Of a stretch of 64,000 bases of DNA, positions 40,269 to 51,538 are shown piece after piece. Numbering within the stretch: the stretch's first letter is position 1; the number at the start of each line of letters is the position of its first letter. The notes under the pieces are model-generated. The model did no database searches. It was not told where the DNA came from and saw nothing but the letters and a program-made list of their open reading frames with translations. Origin of the DNA: Cecembia sp. (lineage in GTDB: Bacteria > Bacteroidota > Bacteroidia > Cytophagales > Cyclobacteriaceae); assembly GCF_007126775.1 (NCBI RefSeq), contig NZ_SLAP01000052.1:1-64000 (forward strand), read 5' to 3'. The translations under genes and the position numbers were made by a program.

Positions 40269-43200
40269 TTGTTTGGGCAACAATTTTTTTTCAAAGACAA
40301 ACAATTCCTTTTGCCATCAGTATTTTTACTTTTGGTGTTTATGTTTTTGTCCCCTAATGAAGTTTTTTCACAGCAATCAGAACAAGATACAATTGCGGTC
40401 AGCAGGCTTGATTCTTTAAATAAGAGAAGGATATCTCCCTCCTTTCTTTTGTGGCCTAATCTGAGAACCAACCCTCTTTTTCCCAGACAGAACCCCTATA
40501 CTCCCCAATATTCCCCTTTTTTTCCACAACCCTCCATGCAACAAAGGATACAAGTGGAAATGGATACCACGCTGAAATATAGGATACAGGATGAACTTGA
40601 TTCGGTTGCCACACCTGGGACAGTTTATGACTTCGATGAATTTTCCAAAATTCAGGAATTCAAAGTAAGACAGGAATATTGGAGGAGCAGGTCAAGAGGC
40701 ATTGATGGAGAAAGTCCGGTAATGGGAAGGGATATTGCCATTCCATTTACTTCCACCCCGCAGCTTGACCGAATTTTTGGAGGGGATGAAATCAATATCG
40801 TACCTACAGGATTCGTAAACCTTGACTTAGGTGCAATTTTCAGGAGGATTGATAATCCTGCCATTCCCATCCGGCAGCAACAAAACGGCAACTTTAATTT
40901 TAATCAGCAAATTCAAATGGCCGTAAATGGAAGTTTAGGACAGAAAATGCGGCTTGGGGCCAATTTTGATTCCAATAACTCCTTTGATTTTCAGAATCAA
41001 CTAAAAGTAGAATACGAAGGTTTTCGCGAGGATATCATCAAATCCATAGAGATTGGTAATGTCAGTATGCCAGTACAAAATAGTCTCATCCAAGGAGCTC
41101 AAAACCTATTTGGAGTAAAAACGCAATTGCAATTTGGAAACCTATTTGTCACCTCAGTGGCCTCCACTCAGCGAGGCAGGAGAGATGAACTGATCATCGA
41201 AGCCGGGGGGCAGGGGAGACAGTTTGAAATACAGGGCTCGAGTTATGACGAAAACAGACATTTTTTCCTTGGACATTTTTTTAGAGATAATTATGAGCGA
41301 TGGCTTAGGGGTATTCCCCAGATTCTCTCCGGTGTAAATATTACCCGTGTAGAGGTGTATATTATGAACAGGGCCAATAACACTGAGACACTCAGAAATT
41401 TTGTTGCTTTTATGGACCTAGGTGAAGGAAACCGGATCTTCAAACCAGAAAACCCCAATATCGGAGCGGGAAATGCCGGAGCTCCTTCTTCCAATGGAGC
41501 GAACCTATTATTCGGGAACCTTACATCCAATCCTTCATTTAGACCTTTCGATACGGGTTCAGGAGCCATTGAGTCCTCTTTACAGATTACAAGGGGGGTG
41601 GACTTTGAACAGGTAAGTGGTGCTAGGAAACTTGCTCCCAATGAATATGCATTTCACAGGGAGTTAGGTTATGTATCATTGACCAGAAGGCTTCAAAATG
41701 ATGAAGTGCTGGCAGTTTCTTATGAGTATACATTCAATGGGCAGGTGTATAAGGTAGGTGAACTGTCGGAGGATTACCAAAATAGGCCTGAGAATGAATT
41801 GATATTCCTTAAAATGCTTAGACCTGCGCGAATCAACATCAATATTCCTACTTGGGATTTGATGATGAAAAACGTTTATAACCTGAATGCCAATCAAGTG
41901 ATGCAGGATGGATTTCAGCTGCAGGTCATTTACAGGGATGACCGAACAGGTTTGGATAACCCTACCTTATTGGAGGGAGAAAATGTCAAGAATAGACCCT
42001 TGATCCGGTTGATGGGGCTTGATAATCTGAATCCGCAGAATGATCCAGCCCCTGATGGGAATTTTGATTTTGTGCCAGGGATTACCATTTTCCCGGAAAG
42101 AGGCGTTTTGGTGTTTCCTGTTTTAGAGCCTTTTGGCCGAACACTTAGAAATTTATTTCTTCCCAATGAAAGGAACCTTGCAGACCGTTATGTTTTTGAT
42201 ACCCTTTATAGGACTACAAGGGCTGATGCCGAGTTGGTTACCCGCTACGATAAATTTTTCATAAAAGGCAGGTTGACTGCAGGGTCTGCCTCAGAGATCT
42301 TGTTGCCCGGGTTAAATATATCTCCAGGATCAGTTATTGTGATGGCAGGTAATATCCCTTTGACTGAAGGTGTTGATTTTACAGTGGATTATAATATAGG
42401 AAGGGTCAATATCATAAATGAGTCCATCTTACAATCCGGGAAAAGAATATCCATCAGTTTTGAAAAAGCAGATTTGGTATCTTTTCAAACCAGAAGTCTC
42501 TTGGGAACCAGGTTGGATTATGTCGTGAATGATAAATTAAATATAGGTGGTACCTTTCTTTACCTTAATGAAAGGCCGAATATCACCAGAATCGCTGTAG
42601 GTTCAGAGACATTAAGGAACAGCATGTGGGGGCTGGATGCCAATTATAGCGATGAGTCCAGGTTTTTGACCAAATTGGCAGACGCATTGCCTTTTACCAA
42701 TACAAAAGAACAGTCACTGGTAACCTTCAGCGGTGAATTTGCACAATTGCTGCCGGGAACTTCGAATCGGGTCGCAGGTGACCCGACCATGTATATTGAT
42801 GATTTTGAGACAGCCATTACCCCTTATGGGTTGGGGAATGCCGCTGCACAGACTTGGAGTTTGGCCGCCACACCCAAAACGAATGATGACCAGTTTGACC
42901 TAAGCGGGATTACCGAGGACAGACTGGGCAATGCTTACAGAAGGGCAAAAGTAGCTTGGTATAATATTGACAATGTTTTTTATAGAGAAAGCGGACCTGG
43001 GGTCCCACCCAATATCAGTAGAGAAGATAGACAAAATCACTATGTCAGAAGGGTAATTCCGCAGGAGATATTTCAATTCAGGGACAGAGATGTCATTATT
43101 GTGCCTGAGCCCCTTTTCGAGTTGGCGTACTTTCCCAGCGAAAGGGGTATGTACAATTATAATCCAGGACTGACTCCTGATGGTTTATTACCAAACCCTA

Positions 43201-46200
43201 GACTTAATTATGGCGGTGTCACCAGGGCCATTACTACTGAAGTTGATTTTGACAGGACCAATGTAGAATATATCGAATTCTGGTTATTGGATCCCTTTAT
43301 TCAAGGACAAAATGGAAGGGTCTTGGATGGCGTTTTTAATGAGAACAATACCACAGGAGGTAAACTGAGGTTTAACCTTGGTGAGGTATCCGAAGATGTG
43401 ATAAAAGACAGTAGACATGGGTTTGAAAACGGTTTGCCAGCAGATGGAGATGCAGATAGAACTGCGACGACTGAATGGGGTAGAATTACCAGACAACAGT
43501 TTTTGATCCCTGCTTTTGACAATTCTCCTGAGGCAAGAGCCAACCAAGACGTGGGACTTGATGGACTGAATTCCGAGGAAGAAGCAGAATTTTTTAGGGA
43601 TAGGTTTCTCAATAGGTTAAATGTCAGTGCCCAAGTGAGGCAGGCCATCGAGCAGGATCCCTCTGCGGACAATTTCAGGTATTACCTGGATGAGGAGTAT
43701 GACAGAAGGGATGCCAAGATCCTGGAGAGACACAAGAAGTTTAACGGCATGGAGGGCAATACACCTATCACGTCCAATGTAAACCTTCCCTTTACACCTG
43801 CCGGGTCCAACTTGCCCGATAATGAGGATTTGAACAATGACAATACCATCAACGAGCTGGAGTCCTACTATGAGTATGAAATCGACTTGAGGCCGGGTGA
43901 TCTTGAAGTAGGCCGTGGCTATATTGTAGATAAGGTAACCTCCGTACAAAGTGGGGATGAGATCAATTGGTACCTTTTTCGGATACCTGTAAGAACACCT
44001 GATAGGGTGCAAGGAGATATTTCAGGATTTAAATCCATACGCTTTATGCGGACTTATCTGACTGATTTTGAGCAGCCAGTTGTTTTGAGGATGGCTAATT
44101 TTAGATTGGTAGCCAGTCAGTGGAGGGTATTTCAAGAATCTTTATTTGAGCGCGGATTTTTTGAAATTCCTGAACCTGATAATTCTAATTTTACTGTAGG
44201 GGTCGTAAACATTGAAGAGAACAGTCAAGGTGGTCCCAATCAAAGCCCTTACGTTTTGCCCCCTGGAATTACCAGGGATAGGGATAATTTGGCAGCCGTT
44301 GAGAGACAATTGAATGAACAATCACTCAGGCTATGTGTGGATGATTTACAAGCGAGAGACTCAAGGGCAGTTTTTAAGAATACAGGTTCCTTGGATCTGG
44401 TGCAGTTTGAAAGACTGAAAATGTTTTTTCATGCAGATTCGGAAGATGCTGAAAATGGAGAGTTGAAAGCATTTCTGAGAATGGGGACGGATTATACAGA
44501 CAATTATTACGAAATAGAGGTCCCCTTACAATTAACGCCAAGAGGTACCAGAGATCCTAGACAAATCTGGCCTTTGGAAAATGAAATTGATATTGCAATA
44601 GAGGAGATTGTAGGTGTCAAAATAGCCAGGGACAATCAGCGGGTACCCTTAAACCTGGCTTTCAGTCAGGATGTGAGGCAATACAAAGTAACGGTGGTAG
44701 GACGGCCTGAGTTGACTTTGATTCAGGGAATGATGATCGGAGTCCGAAATCCAGGTGCTACAGGTGGAGCTTCCAAGTCTGTTTGTGTTTGGGCCAATGA
44801 GTTGAGAGTGACGGGTTTTAAACAATCCACAGGATGGGCTGCCAATGCAATTCTAAATGCACAAATAGCTGATGTGGCAACAGTTTCTACCTCATTCCGT
44901 CATAATTCCGTGGGTTTTGGAGGCTTGGAGACAAGACTTTCGCAAAGGTCTTTGGTAGCAGCAACACAATATGATATCTCAGCCAATGTCAACGTGGATA
45001 AATTGCTACCCGAAGCCATGAATGTCACCATACCCATGTATGTAAGTTTGGAAAACACTTCCGTAAGACCTGAATTTGATCCATTGAATCCTGATGTACC
45101 ATTAAGCTTGGCTTTGGATAAATTTCAGACCGATTCAGAAAGAGAAAATTACAGGAGACAGGTTCAGGATTTGGTCAGGCGTAGGAATATTGGTTTTTCC
45201 AATGTGAGGAAAAATAGAAACCCAGAGAATACCAATCCAAAGATCTATGATCTGAGTAATTTTTCTTTTTCTTATGCCTATGGCTCTGTAAGGCAAAGTA
45301 ATATTGATACGGAAAGTTATGAGTTCGAAACCCAGTTTGGAAATATTGCCTATGTTTTCCAGCCAAAACCAATGGAATGGGAACCCTTTAAAAATGCAGG
45401 TTGGCTTAGTAACGATGGCTTCAGATTAATTAAAGATCTGAATTTCAATTTTTCTCCCACTTCAGTATCTGCTAGAGTGGATGTGGATAGAAGGTTTATG
45501 CGGACGCAATACCGCAATGACCAATTGACTACGGTGGGAGTAGACCCTTTCTTTCAGAAAAGTTTCTTTTTGAACAGAAATTATAATGTCAATTGGGATT
45601 TGACAAAAAATCTCCGGGTAGACTTTATGAGTAGGGTTTTGGCGGTAATTGATGAGCCTGAAGGTGATCGGGATACCAGCGAAGCCAGGGATTCAGTAAG
45701 GGTGAATTTGAGAAATTTTGGGAGAACGACCAATTACAACCATCAGCTCATGATGAATTATAAGATTCCGTTGGATAAGGTCAAGGCCTTGAACTGGATA
45801 GGGGTAGACTATAGGTATGCCGCAAACTATACTTGGATGACTGGAGCCATAGGTCAGCGGGACACATTAGGGAATGTTATTCAAAATACAAGGGATCAGA
45901 CTTTTACAGGTAAATTGGATTTTGTTAAGTTATATAACAAAAATGCCAAAATACGTGCATTGAATGCCCCACGACGTCCAAGTATTCCTGGAAGACAAGT
46001 GGTCAATGCAGAAGATACCATAGGTACGCCTTTTACGAATAAACTGATTAAATTTTTGACCATGGTCAAAGATATAAATTTTAGGTATTCAGTCGTGGAA
46101 GGGACATTCCTACCCGGATATATGGAAAACACCGGACTTCTGGGGCTGGACCGCAGCTTTTTGAATCCAGGATTGGGCTTTATATTGGGAGGGCAGGATC

Positions 46201-47396
46201 CCAATCTTAGATTTGGGCTGGCAGACAGGGGCTTGATGGCGCCCAGTCCAGAGCTTACTCAGACTTTCAGGCAAAATCAGACCATCAACCTTCAGGTTAC
46301 AGGAAATTTAGAGCCATTTAAAGATTTTAGGATCACTTTGGAGGCAAGGAAAAGAGAGTCAGGAGAATTCAGTGAAATATTCCGTACATCTCTCGACAAT
46401 CCAGGGGATTTCACCTCTTTAAGCCCCAATCGTATGGGGGGATTCAGCATTACCCATTCTATGATAAGAACTACATTGTCCAGGGATGATAGAAATAACA
46501 ACTCTCCTATTTTTACCGATTTTGAAAATAACAGGGCCATTATTCAAAACAGATTGAATGCGCGAAATCCTGGGGGTGAGTACACATTGAATGGGCAGGA
46601 TGTGCTGACAATGTCCTTTCTTGCTGCTTATTCAGGAAGGGATGCATCGACGATTGATCTTAATCCTTTCCCGAGAATTCCCATTCCCAATTGGAGGGTA
46701 GATTACCGGGGTTTATCTCAAATTCCTGCACTGAGAGAATATTTTTCCTCCATAAATCTGACCCATGCCTACAGTTCTACTTACGAGATAAGTAATTTTT
46801 CCAATTCCCTACTTTACCAAGAGGGACTTGAACTTTTCAATCGGCTTAGGAACATACCTGGAGCAACATTGACAAATGAATTCGGTGAATTCATTCCTAT
46901 ATTTATTTTGAATCAGGTGATTTTGACTGAAAGATTTGCCCCCTTGGTAGGTGTTAATTTATTGACCAAAGACAGGTTAAATATTACCATGGAGTATAAT
47001 ACAGAAAGGAATATAGGACTTAACTTTTCCAATGCACAGGTTACCGAGCAAAACAGCAGAGATTTTGGTTTTGACCTTGGATATACAAAAGCTGGAGTCA
47101 AGGTTCCATTTAAAATCCAAGGCCGACAAGAAGTGCTCAAAAATGATTTACAGATTCGGTTGAACACAAGGGTCGTAGATACCAGACAAATTCAGCGGAA
47201 AATAGAAGAGGAAAGTACTGTCACCAATGGGAATCTCAATCTTCAAATAAGGCCAACGGTGGGTTACGTGATCAATCAAAGCCTACAAATTCAGATTTAT
47301 TTTGATCGGACCATCAACGATCCGAGGGTGACCACCGCCTTTAGAAGAAGCTCTACTGCCTTTGGTGGACAATTAAGATTTAATTTGTCACAATAG
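40269..47396 (+). CDS. sprA: Cell surface protein SprA/Sov (type IX secretion translocon); exact start uncertain
   Basis: 2375 aa, signal peptide, Gly/Asn-rich beta-barrel; conserved neighbourhood with ruvA and gcvH. Confidence 0.92.
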   Translation: MFGQQFFFKDKQFLLPSVFLLLVFMFLSPNEVFSQQSEQDTIAVSRLDSLNKRRISPSFLLWPNLRTNPLFPRQNPYTPQYSPFFPQPSMQQRIQVEMDTTLKYRIQDELDSVATPGTVYDFDEFSKIQEFKVRQEYWRSRSRGIDGESPVMGRDIAIPFTSTPQLDRIFGGDEINIVPTGFVNLDLGAIFRRIDNPAIPIRQQQNGNFNFNQQIQMAVNGSLGQKMRLGANFDSNNSFDFQNQLKVEYEGFREDIIKSIEIGNVSMPVQNSLIQGAQNLFGVKTQLQFGNLFVTSVASTQRGRRDELIIEAGGQGRQFEIQGSSYDENRHFFLGHFFRDNYERWLRGIPQILSGVNITRVEVYIMNRANNTETLRNFVAFMDLGEGNRIFKPENPNIGAGNAGAPSSNGANLLFGNLTSNPSFRPFDTGSGAIESSLQITRGVDFEQVSGARKLAPNEYAFHRELGYVSLTRRLQNDEVLAVSYEYTFNGQVYKVGELSEDYQNRPENELIFLKMLRPARININIPTWDLMMKNVYNLNANQVMQDGFQLQVIYRDDRTGLDNPTLLEGENVKNRPLIRLMGLDNLNPQNDPAPDGNFDFVPGITIFPERGVLVFPVLEPFGRTLRNLFLPNERNLADRYVFDTLYRTTRADAELVTRYDKFFIKGRLTAGSASEILLPGLNISPGSVIVMAGNIPLTEGVDFTVDYNIGRVNIINESILQSGKRISISFEKADLVSFQTRSLLGTRLDYVVNDKLNIGGTFLYLNERPNITRIAVGSETLRNSMWGLDANYSDESRFLTKLADALPFTNTKEQSLVTFSGEFAQLLPGTSNRVAGDPTMYIDDFETAITPYGLGNAAAQTWSLAATPKTNDDQFDLSGITEDRLGNAYRRAKVAWYNIDNVFYRESGPGVPPNISREDRQNHYVRRVIPQEIFQFRDRDVIIVPEPLFELAYFPSERGMYNYNPGLTPDGLLPNPRLNYGGVTRAITTEVDFDRTNVEYIEFWLLDPFIQGQNGRVLDGVFNENNTTGGKLRFNLGEVSEDVIKDSRHGFENGLPADGDADRTATTEWGRITRQQFLIPAFDNSPEARANQDVGLDGLNSEEEAEFFRDRFLNRLNVSAQVRQAIEQDPSADNFRYYLDEEYDRRDAKILERHKKFNGMEGNTPITSNVNLPFTPAGSNLPDNEDLNNDNTINELESYYEYEIDLRPGDLEVGRGYIVDKVTSVQSGDEINWYLFRIPVRTPDRVQGDISGFKSIRFMRTYLTDFEQPVVLRMANFRLVASQWRVFQESLFERGFFEIPEPDNSNFTVGVVNIEENSQGGPNQSPYVLPPGITRDRDNLAAVERQLNEQSLRLCVDDLQARDSRAVFKNTGSLDLVQFERLKMFFHADSEDAENGELKAFLRMGTDYTDNYYEIEVPLQLTPRGTRDPRQIWPLENEIDIAIEEIVGVKIARDNQRVPLNLAFSQDVRQYKVTVVGRPELTLIQGMMIGVRNPGATGGASKSVCVWANELRVTGFKQSTGWAANAILNAQIADVATVSTSFRHNSVGFGGLETRLSQRSLVAATQYDISANVNVDKLLPEAMNVTIPMYVSLENTSVRPEFDPLNPDVPLSLALDKFQTDSERENYRRQVQDLVRRRNIGFSNVRKNRNPENTNPKIYDLSNFSFSYAYGSVRQSNIDTESYEFETQFGNIAYVFQPKPMEWEPFKNAGWLSNDGFRLIKDLNFNFSPTSVSARVDVDRRFMRTQYRNDQLTTVGVDPFFQKSFFLNRNYNVNWDLTKNLRVDFMSRVLAVIDEPEGDRDTSEARDSVRVNLRNFGRTTNYNHQLMMNYKIPLDKVKALNWIGVDYRYAANYTWMTGAIGQRDTLGNVIQNTRDQTFTGKLDFVKLYNKNAKIRALNAPRRPSIPGRQVVNAEDTIGTPFTNKLIKFLTMVKDINFRYSVVEGTFLPGYMENTGLLGLDRSFLNPGLGFILGGQDPNLRFGLADRGLMAPSPELTQTFRQNQTINLQVTGNLEPFKDFRITLEARKRESGEFSEIFRTSLDNPGDFTSLSPNRMGGFSITHSMIRTTLSRDDRNNNSPIFTDFENNRAIIQNRLNARNPGGEYTLNGQDVLTMSFLAAYSGRDASTIDLNPFPRIPIPNWRVDYRGLSQIPALREYFSSINLTHAYSSTYEISNFSNSLLYQEGLELFNRLRNIPGATLTNEFGEFIPIFILNQVILTERFAPLVGVNLLTKDRLNITMEYNTERNIGLNFSNAQVTEQNSRDFGFDLGYTKAGVKVPFKIQGRQEVLKNDLQIRLNTRVVDTRQIQRKIEEESTVTNGNLNLQIRPTVGYVINQSLQIQIYFDRTINDPRVTTAFRRSSTAFGGQLRFNLSQ

Positions 47397-47450
47397 GTTT
47401 TTTGATTTGATGAATCCTTGTATTTTTGACCACCTTAAAAATAATCAAAC

Positions 47451-47828
47451 ATGAACTTGCCAGAAGAATTAAAGTACACCAAAGACCATGAATGGGTCAG
47501 ATTGGAAAATGGTATAGCTACTATAGGAATTACCGAATTTGCCCAAAGAGAGCTTGGAGATATTGTATATGTCGAGGTAGAAACGGTAGGTGAGACCATT
47601 GAAGCAGGAGAGGTCTTTGGTACTGTGGAAGCTGTCAAAACAGTATCTGATCTTTTTATGCCCTTAGAGGGAGAAATCATTGAGTTCAATGAAGAACTGG
47701 AATCTTCTCCAGAATTGGTCAACGATTCTCCTTATGGAGATGGTTGGATGATCAAAGTGAAAATTTCCACTGACCTGCCCGAAGATTTGTTGTCAGCAGA
47801 GGAATATGCCGAACTCATTGGGGCATAA
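47451..47828 (+). CDS. gcvH: Glycine cleavage system protein H
   Basis: [50 protein letters not shown] lipoyl site. Confidence 0.97.
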   Translation: MNLPEELKYTKDHEWVRLENGIATIGITEFAQRELGDIVYVEVETVGETIEAGEVFGTVEAVKTVSDLFMPLEGEIIEFNEELESSPELVNDSPYGDGWMIKVKISTDLPEDLLSAEEYAELIGA

Positions 47829-48204
47829 AGCTTTCCGATTAATCCCAGCTTTGGTCTGGTTACTGATTGTGATCGTAGCTTTATTGACACCTGGCAATAA
47901 TTTACCAAAGGTGCCCCTTTTTCCTCATGCGGATAAGTTAGTCCATTTGGGTGTTTTTGCAGTTTTAACATTCTTTTGGTGCCGTGTAGGAACAATAAAT
48001 GAGAAAGGAGAGTTAAAAATTGTAAATTTAACGACTAATTTGTTAGTATTCTCAATTATTATTCCTATATTGTTAGAGTATTTACAAGCATTTGTTCCTA
48101 ACCGGTCTTTTGAATTTGGGGACATCGTTGCAAATCTCTTGGGAGGTTTGATTGGGTTTAGTGGTTTTATAATTTTATACAAGGCAAAACATCCGCTTGT
48201 ATAA
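47806..48204 (+). CDS. VanZ family protein
   Basis: [16 protein letters not shown], four TM helices; overlaps gcvH 3' end. Confidence 0.8.
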   Translation: MPNSLGHKAFRLIPALVWLLIVIVALLTPGNNLPKVPLFPHADKLVHLGVFAVLTFFWCRVGTINEKGELKIVNLTTNLLVFSIIIPILLEYLQAFVPNRSFEFGDIVANLLGGLIGFSGFIILYKAKHPLV

Positions 48205-48274
48205 TTAAAAACAAATGGCTAAACTTGTTATTCAATAGTGCGTAAAATTTATTAACCTTTATAAAAGTACAACC

Positions 48275-48949
48275 ATGGAAGCTAAAAAGACGCCAAAAGC
48301 GGATTTGGCCAAGAAGTCAGGGATGTTCCTGAACCTTGGACTACTCGTGAGCGTCGGCCTGGTCCTGCTTGCTTTTGAATGGAAGTCTTATGATGACAGA
48401 AATTTGATGGATTTGGGACAAGTTGCTGATGATTTCGAGGAACTGTTGGATATTCCGATTACGGAACAACCACCACCACCTCCACCGCCGATTGAGCAGC
48501 CTATTATTCAGGAAGTTCCTGATGAAATAGAAATTGAGGAAAAAATCGAAGTTGATTTTGATTTGGACGTTAAAGAAGACGCGGTAATCAAAGAAGTAGT
48601 CATTGCTGATGCTCCTGTAGTGGAAAAAGCAGATGAAATTTTCGATGTGGTGGAAAATGCTCCAGAATTCCCAGGGGGAATGGAAGCTTGGAATGATTAT
48701 TTGAGAAAAAATCTTAAATATCCAACCCAAGCAAGAAGAATGGGTATTGAAGGTACAGTTTATGTAGTATTCGTTGTAAACACTGATGGATCTATACAGG
48801 ATGTAGATATCCTTAGGGGTATCGGTGGCGGATGCGATGAAGAAGCTTTAAGAGTGGTATCCAATGCACCTAAATGGACTCCTGGTAAGCAAAGAGGTAG
48901 ACCGGTTAGGGTAAGGATGAGACTTCCTATTCGATTTAAACTTGGATAA
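48275..48949 (+). CDS. Energy transducer TonB
   Basis: PPPPPPIEQP spacer; PEFPGGMEAWNDYLRKNLKYPTQARRMGIEGTVYVVFVV C-terminal domain. Confidence 0.92.
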   Translation: MEAKKTPKADLAKKSGMFLNLGLLVSVGLVLLAFEWKSYDDRNLMDLGQVADDFEELLDIPITEQPPPPPPPIEQPIIQEVPDEIEIEEKIEVDFDLDVKEDAVIKEVVIADAPVVEKADEIFDVVENAPEFPGGMEAWNDYLRKNLKYPTQARRMGIEGTVYVVFVVNTDGSIQDVDILRGIGGGCDEEALRVVSNAPKWTPGKQRGRPVRVRMRLPIRFKLG

Positions 48950-48954
48950 TATAC

Positions 48955-48977
48955 AAAAAAGGGCAATTGCCCTTTTT
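48955..48977 (+). terminator. Terminator 1 after tonB
   Basis: AAAAAAGGGCAATTGCCCTTTTTTT. Confidence 0.75.
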
Positions 48978-48991
48978 TTATTTCAATAAAT

Positions 48992-49017
48992 GGCCGAGGA
49001 AAATAATTTCTTCGGCC
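48992..49017 (+). terminator. Terminator 2 in tandem after tonB
   Basis: GGCCGA-ggaaaataatttct-TCGGCC followed by TTTTTC. Confidence 0.65.
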
Positions 49018-49180
49018 TTTTTCGTTTATATCTTTACCCGGATTCATACCAATGGTATTCATTCAGTAAATTTGCTACATGATATGATGCCAATATCCAT
49101 GAAATCCCAGTATCAACTATTTCCTGTTTACTAAAGTGCCATTATTAAACGGATCACATGTGTAATTTGGGATTTACGTA

Positions 49181-50377
49181 TTATTTTATCACACCAAGCT
49201 CTTTTCCTACTTCAATAAAGGCTTGGATAGCCTGATCCAAATGATGTTTTTCATGACCTGCTGATATCTGAACCCTAATCCTTGCCTCTCCTTTGGGTAC
49301 CACAGGATAATAGAAGCCGATCACATATATTCCCCTTTCCAATAATTTTTCTGCCATTTGCTGGGAAAGGACCGCATCATAAAGCATAATTGGAACTATG
49401 GCGTGTTCACCTGCTTTAATATCAAATCCAGCTTCCGTCATTTTGCTACGGAAATATAAAGTGTTCTCTTCGAGTTTATCCCTTAGATCGGTAGTTTCAC
49501 TCAGCAGATCAAAAACCATAATAGATGCACCTACAATAGAAGGCGCCAAGGTATTGGAAAATAAATATGGTCTGGACCTTTGTCTAAGCATTTCAATAAT
49601 TTCTTTTTTACCGGAAGTAAATCCTCCGGAAGCACCACCTAAAGCTTTTCCTAATGTACCGGTGATGATATCCACCTTTCCCATCACATTCCTATATTCA
49701 TGCACTCCTCTTCCAGTTTTTCCCATAAACCCTGTAGAATGACATTCATCGGACAACACAAGGGCTTTATATTTTTCAGCCAGTTCTACGATTTTATCCA
49801 ATTGGGCAATCGTCCCATCCATAGAAAAAACACCGTCTGTCACAATGATCTTCTGCTCTGCACCTTTTTCATTGGCAGCCTTCAACTGGGTCTCTAAGTC
49901 CTCCATGTCATTGTGTTTGTACCGAAAGCGCATCGCCTTACAAAGCCTTACACCATCAATAATGGATGCATGATTCAGTGCATCCGAAATGATGGCATCT
50001 TCGGGGCCTAGCAATGGCTCAAAAACACCGCCGTTGGCATCAAAAGCAGCAGCATATAATATGGTGTCTTCCATTCCCAGGAATTTTGAAATCTTCTCCT
50101 CTAAGGCTTTGTGTATATCCTGTGTGCCACAGATAAACCTTACAGAAGACATCCCAAAACCATGGGTGTCAATGGCTTTTTTAGCGGCATCTATAACTTT
50201 AGGATGAGAGGAAAGGCCAAGGTAATTATTGGCACAGAAATTCAGTACTTTCTTTCCTCCTGAAATAGTGATTTCTGCCGATTGTGGCGATGTAATTACC
50301 CGCTCTCTTTTGAAGAGTCCTGCTGCTTCAATTTCCTTTAACTCTTTTTCTAATTTGGGTTTTAAGGTATCGTACAT
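49181..50377 (-). CDS. kbl: Glycine C-acetyltransferase (2-amino-3-ketobutyrate CoA ligase)
   Basis: [52 protein letters not shown] Lys motif. Confidence 0.95.
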   Translation of the reverse strand: MYDTLKPKLEKELKEIEAAGLFKRERVITSPQSAEITISGGKKVLNFCANNYLGLSSHPKVIDAAKKAIDTHGFGMSSVRFICGTQDIHKALEEKISKFLGMEDTILYAAAFDANGGVFEPLLGPEDAIISDALNHASIIDGVRLCKAMRFRYKHNDMEDLETQLKAANEKGAEQKIIVTDGVFSMDGTIAQLDKIVELAEKYKALVLSDECHSTGFMGKTGRGVHEYRNVMGKVDIITGTLGKALGGASGGFTSGKKEIIEMLRQRSRPYLFSNTLAPSIVGASIMVFDLLSETTDLRDKLEENTLYFRSKMTEAGFDIKAGEHAIVPIMLYDAVLSQQMAEKLLERGIYVIGFYYPVVPKGEARIRVQISAGHEKHHLDQAIQAFIEVGKELGVIK

Positions 50378-50522
50378 AATTGTCTTTTTAAAAGTAATTC
50401 AAATACTCATGGAATTGTTGTGAAATAGATTCATTGAATTCACTATTTTTGTCCCACTTAGTCCCAAATATAATCAAAAAACATCAAGGCCTAATCAAGG
50501 TCAAGAGATGTGTTCTTTTGCA

Positions 50523-51470
50523 ATGGAAAGTATTTTAATCATAGGAGCAGCAGGACAATTAGGTTCTGAATTAACCCAGGAATTGGCAAATATTTATGGT
50601 GGTGATCATGTGATTGCTACTGACATCAACCCAGAAGCCCTTGAAAAATTTGACTTCTGTAAGTCCATCCGTATGGATGTTATGGACCAAGAAGCAGTTA
50701 GAAAAGTGGTGAAAGAAGAAAATGTCAAACAGATTTATCATTTGGCAGCCGTTTTATCTGCTACAGGTGAAAAAAAACCACTCTTTGCCTGGCAGTTGAA
50801 CATGGAGAGCCTGCTTTTTATTCTGGAATTGGCCAAAGAAGAAAAGCTAGATAAAATTTACTGGCCATCATCTATAGCTGTATTCGGACCCAATACACCT
50901 AAAATCAATACACCCCAGTATTGTGTGAAGGAACCCAATACGGTATATGGCATTTCCAAACAAGCCGGAGAAAGATGGTGTGAATATTATTTTCAAAAAT
51001 ATGGGGTAGATGTAAGGAGTTTAAGGTATCCGGGATTGATTGGTTATAAATCACTTCCCGGAGGAGGAACCACGGATTATGCTGTAGATATCTTTCACAA
51101 GGCCATTGCAGGAGAACACTTCGTCTCTTTTCTCAATGAGGAAACCTATCTTCCCATGATGTACATGCCTGATGCCATTAAGGCAACTATAGACCTGATG
51201 CATGCACCAATTGAGGATATTAAAATCAGGTCAAGTTATAACCTGTCTGCCATGAGCTTCTCTCCAAAAGAGATATATTCAAGCATAAAACTGCATTATC
51301 CTGATTTTTCCATTAGTTACCAACCTGATTTTAGACAGGCAATTGCTGATAGTTGGCCAGATAGTATCGATGACAGTCATGCCAGACAAGACTGGGGCTG
51401 GAAACATGAGTTCGGCCTTTCCGAAATGACAGCAGATATTCTAAAACATCTGCCTTCTTTTTCTTTTTGA
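50523..51470 (+). CDS. NAD-dependent epimerase/dehydratase, L-threonine 3-dehydrogenase type
   Basis: IIGAAGQLGSELTQELA Rossmann motif, YGISK catalytic motif; divergent neighbour of kbl. Confidence 0.85.
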   Translation: MESILIIGAAGQLGSELTQELANIYGGDHVIATDINPEALEKFDFCKSIRMDVMDQEAVRKVVKEENVKQIYHLAAVLSATGEKKPLFAWQLNMESLLFILELAKEEKLDKIYWPSSIAVFGPNTPKINTPQYCVKEPNTVYGISKQAGERWCEYYFQKYGVDVRSLRYPGLIGYKSLPGGGTTDYAVDIFHKAIAGEHFVSFLNEETYLPMMYMPDAIKATIDLMHAPIEDIKIRSSYNLSAMSFSPKEIYSSIKLHYPDFSISYQPDFRQAIADSWPDSIDDSHARQDWGWKHEFGLSEMTADILKHLPSFSF

Positions 51471-51481
51471 AAACCATAAAG

Positions 51482-51511
51482 AAAGCCCATGATTTGACTC
51501 ATGGGCTTTTT
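51482..51511. terminator. Terminator between epimerase and ArsC-like genes
   Basis: AAAGCCCATGA-tttgac-TCATGGGCTTTTTTTTT. Confidence 0.8.
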
Positions 51512-51538
51512 TTTTATGAATGAGGTCAAAAGTATAAT

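Noticed and set aside
43301-44012. 123- and 131-aa ORFs on the minus strand
   Set aside because: Antisense shadow ORFs within sprA; no family features.
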